This document shows, one piece after another, positions 8,611 to 17,987 of a stretch of 62,493 nucleotides of DNA (its first letter is position 1; each line of letters begins with the position of its first letter). The stretch comes from Candidatus Latescibacterota bacterium (lineage in GTDB: Bacteria > Latescibacterota > UBA2968): the NCBI GenBank assembly GCA_022821275.1, contig JAJEDY010000071.1, positions 1-62,493 on the forward strand, read 5' to 3'. The notes under the pieces are model-generated. The model made no database searches, was not told the DNA's origin, and worked only from the letters and a program-made list of their open reading frames with translations. The translations under genes and the position numbers were made by a program.

Positions 8611-10545
8611 TCAACTACAATACCTCTCCAACCACGACAACATCCTATCGAGATATTCCACATGCAGTGCCGGGTGGCCGCTCCTCCTGAACCCGTGAGA
8701 CGACTTTGGAAAGCGCACGAACTCCACCGTCTTGCCCTGTCGTTTCAGCGCGACAAAAAACTGCTCGGCCTGCTCAATAGGACAGCGGTAGTCCTCCTCC
8801 CCGTGCATCAACAATACTGGCGTCTGCACCTCAGAAGCATACGTCAACGGCGACCGCTCCACAAGAGCCTCCACATTCTCCAGAACCGAACCCCGCCACT
8901 GATTCTCTCCGAAAGACACCCCGATATCCGACGTACCGTACATACTGTGCAAATTGATACACGGAGCACCGATCACCGCCGCCTTGAACCGATGATCGTG
9001 ACCGACGATCCAGCTACTCATAAAACCGCCATAGCTATAGCCGTGAACCCCCAACCGGTCCGCATCCACATAGGGCCGCTCGCACAGCAGGTCAACCCCG
9101 GCCATCAAATCCAAAAAATCTTCCCCACCCCAATCCCCCAGCACCGCCTTCAAAAAATCTGGCCCATAAGACGACGACCCCCTCGGATTCACAGCCAGCA
9201 CGATATAGCCCGCACCCGCCAGAACCTGATGCGTGACATCGTACGAATCCGAGAACCGGCCGTTTGGTCCCCCGTGAATATCCAGCACCAGCGGATACGA
9301 CCTCGCCTCGTCGAAACCCTGGGGAAACAGCACCCGTGCCTGAATCGTCTCCCCTCCTCGATCAAACACCAGTTTCTCCACGCGCGCACCGGGATGCGCC
9401 TCCAAAAACCCGGCATTAACAGCCGTCACTGCGCGTTGACGCTTCGCACCCACATCCATCACCACCACATCGCCTGGACAAACAGGCGAAGACATCACCA
9501 TCGCGACACATGCACCCGTGTGGTCAACCGACAAACCCGTACAAACCCGACCGCCCCCATCCACAACTTCGGTCTCCAGGGAAGGATCATCGGGATTCAC
9601 CCGACACAAAAACGACTCACCCGCCCTGTCACCGATAAACAAAATCTCGCCCTTTGGCGTCCAGCACCGCGGCGCAAGAGGTTGCACAACCGTATAAACA
9701 TCACCCGCCACGCACACTGGCACCTCGTCTTCCCCGAGCACAAACAACCACGACTGCCTCGAATCCCACACATCCGCATCCTGCGATCCCGCAACCACCA
9801 GCCGCTCCCCATCCGGAGACCACGCCACGGACTCCACGCGGCTCAACCCATGCGACCAGCACTGCGATCTCCCACCCGTCTTATCCATCACATGGACCGC
9901 TGAACCCCGCACAAAATCGCGCCCCTCAACACAATCCGTCACAAACGCAATGCGACTTCCATCGGGCGACCACACCGGTGATCCGTGGTCGCCTTCCCCA
10001 TCTGTAATCTGCTCAGCCTCGCCCGTTACGGCATCTACCAGAAACAACTGCGAAAATGCGTCACCTCGCCAGCCACCTTCGTCATCGCGATACCGCACGC
10101 GACGGGCGACCTGCGTCCTCGGCATCTTCTCCTCATCATGGTCTTCTTCCACGCGATCTGGATCCACCCGCGACACAACGACAAACGCCGAACCATCGGG
10201 CGACCACGCCATATCCTTTACACCATCGGGAAGCGTCGTCACCTGCCTCGTATCTCTGCCACCAACCGGCATCACCCAGACCTGCTTTTTATCATCCTCT
10301 CCCGAACGCAAAAACGCCAGACGCTTCCCATCAGCCGAAAGTCTGGGCGCACTGTCCCCAGACTTCTTCGCCACATCGACAGCATCCCCATCCACAAGCG
10401 ACTGCACCACAATCCGCGACTCCCGCTTCATCGTCTCCTTGTTGATCTCCTGCCGCACAAAAACCACAGCCGACCCATCTGCCGCGATCTCCACTGCCGA
10501 TACTTCGATCAAATCGTATATATGCTCGGGTTTAATTGGCGACAT
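8611..10545 (-). CDS. S9 family serine peptidase (acylaminoacyl-peptidase/prolyl oligopeptidase type)
   Basis: A 644-residue protein. The N-terminal two thirds form a beta-propeller with repeated WSPDG motifs (MAWSPDGSAF, VWSPDGSRIAF, AWSPDGERLVV). The C-terminal alpha/beta-hydrolase domain has nucleophile Ser in VHGYSYGGFMSSW, an Asp region LLMHGEEDYRCP and His in SSHGFRRSG. S9 enzymes cleave short peptides or N-acylated amino acids. There is no signal peptide, so it is probably cytoplasmic. GGGAG lies 6 bases before the ATG, and the downstream amidohydrolase gene ends 2 bases away on the same strand. Confidence 0.92.
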   Translation of the reverse strand: MSPIKPEHIYDLIEVSAVEIAADGSAVVFVRQEINKETMKRESRIVVQSLVDGDAVDVAKKSGDSAPRLSADGKRLAFLRSGEDDKKQVWVMPVGGRDTRQVTTLPDGVKDMAWSPDGSAFVVVSRVDPDRVEEDHDEEKMPRTQVARRVRYRDDEGGWRGDAFSQLFLVDAVTGEAEQITDGEGDHGSPVWSPDGSRIAFVTDCVEGRDFVRGSAVHVMDKTGGRSQCWSHGLSRVESVAWSPDGERLVVAGSQDADVWDSRQSWLFVLGEDEVPVCVAGDVYTVVQPLAPRCWTPKGEILFIGDRAGESFLCRVNPDDPSLETEVVDGGGRVCTGLSVDHTGACVAMVMSSPVCPGDVVVMDVGAKRQRAVTAVNAGFLEAHPGARVEKLVFDRGGETIQARVLFPQGFDEARSYPLVLDIHGGPNGRFSDSYDVTHQVLAGAGYIVLAVNPRGSSSYGPDFLKAVLGDWGGEDFLDLMAGVDLLCERPYVDADRLGVHGYSYGGFMSSWIVGHDHRFKAAVIGAPCINLHSMYGTSDIGVSFGENQWRGSVLENVEALVERSPLTYASEVQTPVLLMHGEEDYRCPIEQAEQFFVALKRQGKTVEFVRFPKSSHGFRRSGHPALHVEYLDRMLSWLERYCS

Positions 10546-10547
10546 AT

Positions 10548-11693
10548 CTATCTCCCACGCGACGTATAAACGCGACCGCCCTTCACAACCACAACCGGCA
10601 CCAGATTCTGCCGACCCGTCCTCACTTCTCCGCGCGAATCCTCAAGCTGAAATGCCCCTTCTCGCAACTCAAACACGACCGCATCCCCAAACGCTCCCTT
10701 CGCCAGCGTCCCCACCTCACCTTTCATCCCAATGACCTCGGAAGGCACAGACGTCACGCGCGAGATCGCCTCTTCCATCGACAGACCCAGATGCAAAAAC
10801 TTAGTCACCACAGACGCGAGATCGTAAACAGGACCATCTACATTGTAAATATGCAAATCCGATGAAATCGTAGTCGGCAGAACACCCTGCGACATCGCCG
10901 CCTCGACAATCCCCCACGAAAAAGATCCCGCCCCGTGACCCACATCAAACACAACACCCCGCTCAATCGCGTCCAGAACCGAATCGCGGATGCGACCTTC
11001 GCCATTGAGAATCCCGCACGGAAAGTCGTGAAAACAATGCGTCAAAATATCTCCACCCTTCATCACCTTCAAAATATCGTCAATCGAATCGCACCACGCA
11101 TCCTGCGGATGCACCATAATCGGCAATCCAGCCGCATCTGCCGCCTCTCTCGCCCTGTGCAAAGGCAACATCCCGGACCGCTCGCTGACAATACTATTCC
11201 GCGTCAGCCGAACCTTCACCCCGAGAACAATATCGCGGTGCTGCTCAATCATGCGGCAAGCCTTATCGACATCCGCGTATTCGGGAATCTCGAACTCGCC
11301 GATCTCGGCAGTCAGCATACCCTGAGACGAGATATTCATCTGCGCCAGAATTCGCGTCTCGCTCACATCGATCACGTACTTCCGGAACCCCGGAAAAATA
11401 TCTGCACCCGCAGATCCCGCATCGACCACAGTCGTCGCGCCTCGGGCAAGACACGTAGGGTCGGGTTCAATGCCGAAATGGCTGACACCGGTAAACACAT
11501 GGACGTGAATATCGATCAACCCCGGCGTCACCACACAACCCGTCGCGTCAATCACCTCGCGGGCATCGCCCGTCTCCAGATCTTCCCCAACAGCAGCAAC
11601 CCTGCCTCCCTCGAATGCCACATCCCGCACGCCGCTGAGGCCTTCCGCCGGATCGACCAGCATCCCGCCCTTGATGAGCAAATCGTACTTCAT
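10548..11693 (-). CDS. Amidohydrolase/deacetylase family metallohydrolase (dihydroorotase-like)
   Basis: A 381-residue TIM-barrel hydrolase. The metal-binding HxH is in GLIDIHVHVFTG, a probable carboxylated Lys in VLGVKVRLTRN, and further His in IMVHPQDAW and LTHCFHDF. The catalytic Asp is in TTISSDLHIYN. The pattern matches the EF_0837/AHA_3915-type deacetylase family, whose substrates include N-acetylated amino acids or sugars. Start 11693 follows GGGAG. It lies between an S9 peptidase and a PhyH gene in a same-strand run. Confidence 0.85.
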   Translation of the reverse strand: MKYDLLIKGGMLVDPAEGLSGVRDVAFEGGRVAAVGEDLETGDAREVIDATGCVVTPGLIDIHVHVFTGVSHFGIEPDPTCLARGATTVVDAGSAGADIFPGFRKYVIDVSETRILAQMNISSQGMLTAEIGEFEIPEYADVDKACRMIEQHRDIVLGVKVRLTRNSIVSERSGMLPLHRAREAADAAGLPIMVHPQDAWCDSIDDILKVMKGGDILTHCFHDFPCGILNGEGRIRDSVLDAIERGVVFDVGHGAGSFSWGIVEAAMSQGVLPTTISSDLHIYNVDGPVYDLASVVTKFLHLGLSMEEAISRVTSVPSEVIGMKGEVGTLAKGAFGDAVVFELREGAFQLEDSRGEVRTGRQNLVPVVVVKGGRVYTSRGR

Positions 11694-11723
11694 CGCAAAC
11701 TCCCCTCTCGTAAACTCCTTCAT

Positions 11724-12506
11724 TCACCCGGCGTGTACGCGCGGCATGATCAGGCGGCGGTTGCGCGCCAGGGGCAACCCGGCAAAAGCGCAGCGGTTAT
11801 TCCACTGATCTATAGCCGCAGCACTTTTGTATTCGTTAATAATGGCGTGGCGGCCCCGCTGGGTGTAGTTGTGCCCGGCTCTATGCACAACCAGCACGTG
11901 AATAATCGCCACATCGCCGGGTTGCGCGCTCAGAACAATCGGACGTTCGGGCGCAATCAAATCATCTGCAATCGTATGGCCCTTATAGGTGGGAAACTCG
12001 CCCTCGCGATGAGAACCGGGCACCACCTCAGTGGCTCCGGCCTCAAAATCAGTGGGATCGAGATACGTGATAGCCGCAGCCAGATCTGGAATCGTGTGAC
12101 GCTCGTACGGCCAATCCTGATGCCAGCTCTGCTCACAAAAAAAACCGGGCGGTTTATTGCGGATCTTCCCATTGTGAAAATCGAGATCAGGTCCCAAAAG
12201 ATCGACCATAACCGAAACAATGCGCGGCTCGGTAAACTGATCGAACCAGTAGTCATCCGCCAACGTCTGATCCATCATACCGACGACATTTTTGGGATTA
12301 AAAGAATCGGGCTGATACCCCTCGGACACCTCCATAAAACTGTAGCGCATATTTTGAGGACGACCTTCGGTACGGGTGACCAACTCGTGGAAACGACGGC
12401 GCATCTCCTCCATTTCTCGGGAATCGTAAAAACCCTTTAGAAAAAGGAAACCATCGTCGTCAAACGCGCGCTTCTGCTCTGGCGTCAGAATTAAAAGATC
12501 GGACAT
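11724..12506 (-). CDS. Phytanoyl-CoA dioxygenase (PhyH) family Fe(II)/2-oxoglutarate oxygenase
   Basis: A 260-residue double-stranded beta-helix oxygenase. The proximal iron ligands HxD are in QSWHQDWPYE, the distal His in VLVVHRAGHN, and the 2-oxoglutarate-binding Arg follows in GRHAIIN. ATEVVPGSH is typical of the family. PhyH-like proteins hydroxylate diverse small molecules; the substrate is unknown. AGGAGG lies 7 bases before the ATG at 12506. Confidence 0.88.
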   Translation of the reverse strand: MSDLLILTPEQKRAFDDDGFLFLKGFYDSREMEEMRRRFHELVTRTEGRPQNMRYSFMEVSEGYQPDSFNPKNVVGMMDQTLADDYWFDQFTEPRIVSVMVDLLGPDLDFHNGKIRNKPPGFFCEQSWHQDWPYERHTIPDLAAAITYLDPTDFEAGATEVVPGSHREGEFPTYKGHTIADDLIAPERPIVLSAQPGDVAIIHVLVVHRAGHNYTQRGRHAIINEYKSAAAIDQWNNRCAFAGLPLARNRRLIMPRVHAG

Positions 12507-12545
12507 GCACAACCCTCCTACAACCGCTGATTAACAGGTATTTCG

Positions 12546-13526
12546 TCAATGGGGATGAGCTATTTCATGGAGATAGGGCAGCAAATAGGCGATGCCAACG
12601 CTGATTAACAGGCCAAAAGTAATCTTGGCAAAATCCGAAAGCACCAGACGCGATACCTCCCGGCGGCTGCGGTGCTTTTCATTCCATGCAACGGCGATCT
12701 CGCGTCCAGCCAACAGACCGACGAAAACCCAGGTCGTACTCATCGGGAGCTTGCTAACTTCCTTGAACAAAAACAGCACGATGCCATAGATCAGATCTAC
12801 AAAAGTTGCCGAACGGATATCAGTAGTATTTGTCTTCGTCAACACCACTTTCTGGATCGCGCCACCGTGTGTATAAAAGATAATGGCTTGCATAGCCAGC
12901 ATCGCGACGATGGATAAAATGAACCACTCCACGGCTATATCTGGCGTACGAGTGACCGGATCGCGCGGCAGGAAAACATAGATATTGGCCAGATCCTGTA
13001 TCAGCTACTGGCTCCACAGAAAACCCGTTGAACACCACTGGGCCACCACCCACCACGGGCTTTTCGGGCCATCCGTCTGCCTGAAACGGGACTCTAACCC
13101 TCGCGTAACCAGCCTGTAAATAAAGATAGCAGCCACGAATGCCGTTGCATACCCCGCCAACGACTTGATCAGCATGCTCGGCAATGCCTTTGGTGCAAAC
13201 ACCGTCAGCGTCAGAAACGTAGTACTAACCGGAATACCCCCGCGGGTCAGCAAAAGCAGTACAAAAGGCGGAATACAGTAAACCCAGTTAAAGTGGTCTG
13301 GCACTTCAATCGCCGTGAGCCTCCCATACGAGACATCGCCGTCATAAACCACCCACCCATACACGAGGACCACAGTCAGAATGCCGCCGCCAAAGAGCCA
13401 CAGCACCCACCAGGGGCGGTGGGAATTAGAACTGAGAAATGTCCCCAACGTCTGAATTGCGTCGTTGCCGACAATAGAATACGCACCGAGCAAAAAGCCG
13501 ATGACCATTAAAACTTCCAGACTCAT
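12546..13526 (-). pseudogene. PiT-like inorganic phosphate transporter, interrupted by an in-frame TAG
   Basis: A single 326-codon frame is cut by one TAG at 13007-13005 (codon 174). The first half carries the PiT-type GNDAIQ motif (GAYSIVGNDAIQTLG) and GIPVSTTFLTL; the second half repeats it as KLPMSTTWVFVGLLAGRE. Both halves are strongly hydrophobic with the expected internal symmetry. Across the stop the sequence reads FLWSQ-stop-LIQDLANIYV, where a TGG Trp codon would need only one base change. No start with a ribosome site exists for the second half. PiT proteins move phosphate with protons or sodium. Confidence 0.75.
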
Positions 13527-13595
13527 TAATCCCTCCCTGTAAGTTAAATTTGAGTTATGTCAGGCATTCAGCGAACGATTGCGATAATAACAATA

Positions 13596-15065
13596 TCACG
13601 CAATCGAAAAATCAAACCTGACATGCGACTGATCGGGTGCAACCGTAAATATGACATTTGCCGTAGTATCTGTAATCTCAACGGCTCGCTGAGCGATATC
13701 CGTCTCAATACCAATCTCGAGACCATCCAAACACCACACATCCTCTTCGAACACAGCTTCATCCGCTCCGGGCGAAAAAATCTCGAACACAAACTCCCGC
13801 GGATGCCCTGCCTCTGTCTGCTGTTCACCTCTAATATCAGCCTCAATCGACAGACGGCCCGCTTCTGCCTTTGCCGCAACCTGTCCAATATGCCGCAACG
13901 CGAGCCAGCCAGTCTCTCCATCTGACATGCGCCAGTGGACCGTCGCCGGATGGTATTGGAAACTGCGACCGGAATAGCCACCCGAATCCTCCGCGCCGAT
14001 CATGTAATGCGCATCTATCCACGCGGTTGCAACGCGCTCATCCGTGATCCGTTTCTCAATCCTTCGCGGATCTTCGAACGCCGAGAAAGCAACAGCGATC
14101 TCTGGCGGCGCATCAACTCCCAGAATCGCAAGACAAGGTCCATAATTGAACTCGGCATTAATCTCTTCACCACTCGGAAACGGTGTCACCTCACGGCCAA
14201 ACGCGAGCCAAATATGCAGACTCGTAAGCGCGGTATAATGCTTCATATCCATCCCATAGCTACGCGAAAAAGGCCCACACAGATTGCCCAATCCCGCGTG
14301 ATAATAACGCGCAATATCCCGCCAGAGTTCTGCCTCCATATACGCGCCCAATTCGTGGAGCGAACTGCTCGCCAAATAGCGTCGCCAGAAGCCGAGCGCA
14401 TAAAGATTGACACCGTAATACGTCGGTGAATTGTACTCCGCAAAAGCATTATTCTGTGCGAACAGACGATAGACCTCACCGCCAAACTCCTCGCCGTACA
14501 AAACCATCTCATCATTTCCAATCCGCTTCCCAACCCACACAGACAGCGCGGCCTTCATCAAAGCGATATTCGAATACGTCGGCGGACAGCGATCCGGCGG
14601 CTCACCCACAACAGCCATCTCCAGAGATCGGACCATCCGATCAATCAATCTCTGGGGCAACCGATCCCCGTACTCCTCGAGCGCAGTCGCAAACCCAAGC
14701 CCGATAAACTGACGCCAGTTCGGATCATAAGTTCGCCACATCACGGCATCGCCCTCTGAGGGATGTGGCTCGCCCACATAGCGATAAAAAGTACCGTGGT
14801 ATGGCGTCCCCGGCTCGTCGAACTGATTGTCGATAATCGCATCAATCGTACGACACGCCCGCTCGACATCATCACCTTGATTGCGAAGAAGAAGCCCCAC
14901 CGCGAACCAGACCGAATTCCGAACCATCAGCACCGCATCATCCTGGCGGTGAGACCACAACAACGCACCACCGGGATCCCAGAATCCCTCTGACCACTCG
15001 AGCGACTCAGTTGCAAGATGTCTTGCATGAGGCGACAGATCGGATAAAGAAATACCTTCAAACAT
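13596..15065 (-). CDS. Hypothetical protein, probable helical-toroid glycan-active or structural protein
   Basis: A 489-residue protein without a recognised family. The first ~330 residues are Trp/Tyr-rich and predicted helical (MVRNSVWFAVGLLL, PTYSNIALMKAAL, YYGVNLYALGFWRRYL), a pattern like alpha/alpha-barrel glycan lyases or hydrolases. The remainder looks like beta strands (TGWLALRHIGQVAA, FVFEIFSPGADEAVF), as in the C-terminal sheets of polysaccharide lyases. No signal peptide is seen. Start 15065 has GGAG 8 bases upstream. The lyase idea is inference from composition only. Confidence 0.7.
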   Translation of the reverse strand: MFEGISLSDLSPHARHLATESLEWSEGFWDPGGALLWSHRQDDAVLMVRNSVWFAVGLLLRNQGDDVERACRTIDAIIDNQFDEPGTPYHGTFYRYVGEPHPSEGDAVMWRTYDPNWRQFIGLGFATALEEYGDRLPQRLIDRMVRSLEMAVVGEPPDRCPPTYSNIALMKAALSVWVGKRIGNDEMVLYGEEFGGEVYRLFAQNNAFAEYNSPTYYGVNLYALGFWRRYLASSSLHELGAYMEAELWRDIARYYHAGLGNLCGPFSRSYGMDMKHYTALTSLHIWLAFGREVTPFPSGEEINAEFNYGPCLAILGVDAPPEIAVAFSAFEDPRRIEKRITDERVATAWIDAHYMIGAEDSGGYSGRSFQYHPATVHWRMSDGETGWLALRHIGQVAAKAEAGRLSIEADIRGEQQTEAGHPREFVFEIFSPGADEAVFEEDVWCLDGLEIGIETDIAQRAVEITDTTANVIFTVAPDQSHVRFDFSIA

Positions 15066-15152
15066 CGCGTGTCTCCATGTTCCAATTCTCGTCCTGCATA
15101 ATATACGCTTTCCCTGCAAATCCTTTGCCGAAAAATTCCGTTGAGCAATGGG

Positions 15153-15857
15153 CTACGACTGCGCCTTGTATTCCCGCAACACTTCGGCAATACGTGTAAA
15201 GCGCGTATCGTCGGGAAATTGTGCAAGCCATTCCAGCAACGTCTTATTGTCCTCTGTAAACTTCGCATCGGGATCGGCACCACTTTCCAAAAGCAACTTT
15301 ACCGTATCGAGGTGCCCGTGCCCGCCAGCGCAATACAAAACCGTATGCCCGCGGTCATTTGCAACATTGACATCTGCACCATGCGAGATCAACAAACGCA
15401 CAATCTCCGTATCGCCATTGCGTGCCGCGTGATGAACAGGCTGATCGCCGCGACCATCTACCGCCGTCGCCAGGTGCGGATGCCTGTTGAGCAATGCCTT
15501 CACCCGCGCAGCATCTGCAAGAAAAACCGACACCAGAAATTGCCGCGACAAATCATCAGTCGGACGAACATGGGCATCCAGCGCACCGTATTGAATAAGC
15601 AGCCAAACAATATTTTTATTATTCGGAACCTCGCCAGCGTAGTGCAACACATAGCCATCATGAGCAGATAGGTCGGCACCCGCCTCAATAAGCAGACGCA
15701 CGATATCCTCGTGTCGCCACAATCCCGCGTGAAAAATAGGCCGCCATTCGTATTCATCATCTGCGTCAACAACAGCGGGATCGGCTGCAATCATTTCGCG
15801 CACAGCGTCGATATCCCCGCGCCTGCATGCATCGTGAATTGTTAGTGTATCACTCAT
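15153..15857 (-). CDS. Ankyrin-repeat protein
   Basis: A 234-residue protein built mostly of ankyrin repeats. Clear units are DACRRGDIDAVREMI, GLWRHEDIVRLLIEAGADL, HHAARNGDTEIVRLLISHGADV and CAGGHGHLDTVKLLLESGADP. Ankyrin repeats bind other proteins; the partner is unknown. The gene ends in TAG. AGGGG lies just upstream of tandem ATGs at 15860 and 15857. Confidence 0.85.
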   Translation of the reverse strand: MSDTLTIHDACRRGDIDAVREMIAADPAVVDADDEYEWRPIFHAGLWRHEDIVRLLIEAGADLSAHDGYVLHYAGEVPNNKNIVWLLIQYGALDAHVRPTDDLSRQFLVSVFLADAARVKALLNRHPHLATAVDGRGDQPVHHAARNGDTEIVRLLISHGADVNVANDRGHTVLYCAGGHGHLDTVKLLLESGADPDAKFTEDNKTLLEWLAQFPDDTRFTRIAEVLREYKAQS

Positions 15858-15878
15858 CATTCCCCTCAATTATTTGTG

Positions 15879-16487
15879 TTAAAAGCGTCTTCGAGCAATA
15901 ATAGAATGAAAACAAATGCCATCTCGGGGTTCTAATCTGCGATAATACTCCAATCTAAATGACTTATGCAAAACTTTCAGAAGCGTCTCCGTCCTTCTCA
16001 AAGAAAAAAACCGCTTCGGCTCATAAGTATCCCGCTCCAAAATCCCCTCAAAATCTTCGCCTCCCCACACGCCAACATACATCAACCCATCCTCTATGAG
16101 CCGCGCCGCAATCAAATCGAAAATCTCATCTATATCTGCCTGAGGAATATGCAATAGACAATTCATAGAATACACCGCATCAAAAGTCTCGCTCAACTGA
16201 TTGAGATTATAGCAATCCAGAACGCGAGCAGAAATACCCTTCTCTCTCGCCAGCTTTACCATCGTCGGCGCATTGTCAACCGCAAAAACCCGGAAACCCT
16301 GCGCTTGAAAAAATTTCGCTTCGTGACCGGGACCACATCCCAGTTCGAGAATAGAACTGCGTTGTTCATCTCTCAAACACCGCAAAAACCCGCTTCGCTC
16401 TCGAACCTTAAACTCATCCGTGGAACTATGCTCCCTCTCCAGCGCATGTCTTTCATACGAGGCAATCAAGTCGTTGGTGAACTTCAT
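15879..16487 (-). CDS. Class I SAM-dependent methyltransferase
   Basis: A 202-residue protein with motif I ILELGCGPGHEAKFF (about residues 42-56), motif II VFAVDNAP and post-motif FDAVYSMNCLLHIP. Start 16487 is chosen for a strong GAGGAGG 5 bases upstream; the open frame continues to 17069 only as a shadow of the glutamine-synthetase-like gene on the other strand. The substrate is unknown. Confidence 0.85.
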   Translation of the reverse strand: MKFTNDLIASYERHALEREHSSTDEFKVRERSGFLRCLRDEQRSSILELGCGPGHEAKFFQAQGFRVFAVDNAPTMVKLAREKGISARVLDCYNLNQLSETFDAVYSMNCLLHIPQADIDEIFDLIAARLIEDGLMYVGVWGGEDFEGILERDTYEPKRFFSLRRTETLLKVLHKSFRLEYYRRLEPRDGICFHSIIARRRF

Positions 16488-16538
16488 GAAAGCCTCCTCA
16501 AAATGGAATTGGCGGATAGATAATAAGAGTATTGGTTC

Positions 16539-16567
16539 TTGATTTTCAGCCACTGCCTCCTTATTAT
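16539..16567 (+). promoter_or_regulatory. Candidate sigma70 promoter for the glutamine-synthetase-like gene
   Basis: TTGATT (16539-16544), 17 bp, TATTAT (16562-16567), about 55 bases before the ATG at 16623, in the divergent spacer with the methyltransferase gene. Confidence 0.4.
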
Positions 16568-16622
16568 GCTTTGCAACCTCCACAAAATCAAAACATTTTT
16601 TGTAGATAGGGCAAAGAACTTT

Positions 16623-17987
16623 ATGACAACAGATCAAATCAAAGCGCGTCTTGAAAGCGACAAAATTCAAAAAATTAAACTCGCTGGCTTCGACATCGAC
16701 GGCGTCATGCGCGGCAAATACATATCGCTCGACAAGTTCTTTTCCGCCATCGAAAAGGGCCTGGGCTTCTGTGATGTGACATTTGGATGGGACATGATTG
16801 ATCAACTCTACGAACAACCCACTGTCACGGGCTGGCATACCGGGTACCCGGATCTCCTCGCCAAAATTGACCTCAGTACCTATCGCGTAATACCCTGGGA
16901 ACAGAATACCGCGTTGTTCTTGCTCGACTTTTACGAAAACGAAAATCAGCCACTTGCGGTATCCCCGCGCCAACTGCTCCAAACAGTCGTTCGCAAAGCG
17001 AATGACATGGGATTCCAGCCATACATGTCCGCGGAATACGAATACTTCATCTTCCGGGAAACGCCCCATTCTCTGGAAGACAAAGGGTTTGAGAACATGA
17101 CCCCACTCTCACCCGGCTGGTTTGGCTACAGTGTATTGCGGGCATCTGCGGCTTCAGAATTTGTTCACGCAATAATCGACGGAATGGAAGCGTATGACGT
17201 GGAACTGGAAGGAATACACACCGAAACCGGACCCGGCGTATATGAAACTGCGATTCAGTACGACACGGCATGTAACGCCGCAGACAAAGCCGCGCTATTC
17301 AAAACTGGCGTCAAAGAAATACTATCCAGACACGAACTCGTCGCAACCTTTATGGCGAGATGGAGTCCAGACTACCCCGGTTGCAGCGGACACCTGCACC
17401 AGAGCTTGTGGAATTTAGAGGGAAACACAAATCTATTTGCCGACGAATCAGATCCGCAGGGCATATCTCAAATCATGAAACACTATATCGCGGGACAAAT
17501 CGCTGCAATGCCCCACATGATGGCGTTGATATGCCCAACCATCAACGCCTACAAGCGGACAGTCCCCGGAGCCTGGGCACCGACCAACGCCTCCTGGGGA
17601 ATTGAAAACCGAACCGCATCTCTCCGCGCAATCCCCGGTACATCCCCCAAATCCACACGCACCGAATATCGACTGGCTGGCTCTGACGCCAATCCCCATA
17701 TCTCAATGGCTGCCAGCCTTGCCGCCGGACTATACGGCATAGAGCATCAACTCGACCCCGGCGAACCATTCCTGGGAAATGCCTACGAAGCCCCCGAAGG
17801 GCGATTCGAACCACTGCCAAAATCACTTGAAGAAGCAACAGATCGACTAAAAAATAGCGAAATTATCCGCACTTGCCTCGGCGACGCATTTGTCGATCAC
17901 TTCGCAATCACCCGCGAACACGAAATTGCGGAATATCGCCGCGCCATAACGGATTGGGAACTCAAACGATACTTTGAGATCATCTGA
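16623..17987 (+). CDS. Glutamine synthetase family protein (GlnA-like gamma-glutamyl ligase)
   Basis: A 454-residue enzyme of the type I GS fold. The N-terminal beta-grasp has the family opening IKLAGFDIDGVMRGKYI. Metal and glutamate-site motifs are AEYEYFIFRE, ETGPGVYE, GCSGHLHQSLW and IENRTASLRAIPG. The adenylylation-site region of true GlnA is not obvious, and the sequence looks more like GS-family ligases for amines or amino-sugar compounds. The substrate is therefore uncertain. The last 8 bases overlap the convergent GMC oxidoreductase gene. Confidence 0.85.
   Translation: MTTDQIKARLESDKIQKIKLAGFDIDGVMRGKYISLDKFFSAIEKGLGFCDVTFGWDMIDQLYEQPTVTGWHTGYPDLLAKIDLSTYRVIPWEQNTALFLLDFYENENQPLAVSPRQLLQTVVRKANDMGFQPYMSAEYEYFIFRETPHSLEDKGFENMTPLSPGWFGYSVLRASAASEFVHAIIDGMEAYDVELEGIHTETGPGVYETAIQYDTACNAADKAALFKTGVKEILSRHELVATFMARWSPDYPGCSGHLHQSLWNLEGNTNLFADESDPQGISQIMKHYIAGQIAAMPHMMALICPTINAYKRTVPGAWAPTNASWGIENRTASLRAIPGTSPKSTRTEYRLAGSDANPHISMAASLAAGLYGIEHQLDPGEPFLGNAYEAPEGRFEPLPKSLEEATDRLKNSEIIRTCLGDAFVDHFAITREHEIAEYRRAITDWELKRYFEII

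Noticed and set aside
8557-9903. 448-codon frame antisense to the S9 peptidase
   Set aside because: Composition bias and lack of any motif mark it as a shadow.
10935-12440. 501-codon frame antisense to the amidohydrolase and PhyH genes
   Set aside because: It crosses two well-supported genes and has no recognisable domain.
6591-13526. Global reassignment of TAG to an amino acid
   Set aside because: TAG is the natural end of several complete genes here (2889, 6593, 15155), so general recoding is unlikely; local readthrough stays open.
16488-17069. N-terminal extension of the second methyltransferase
   Set aside because: It is opposite the glutamine-synthetase-like gene, and a strong ribosome site supports the start at 16487.
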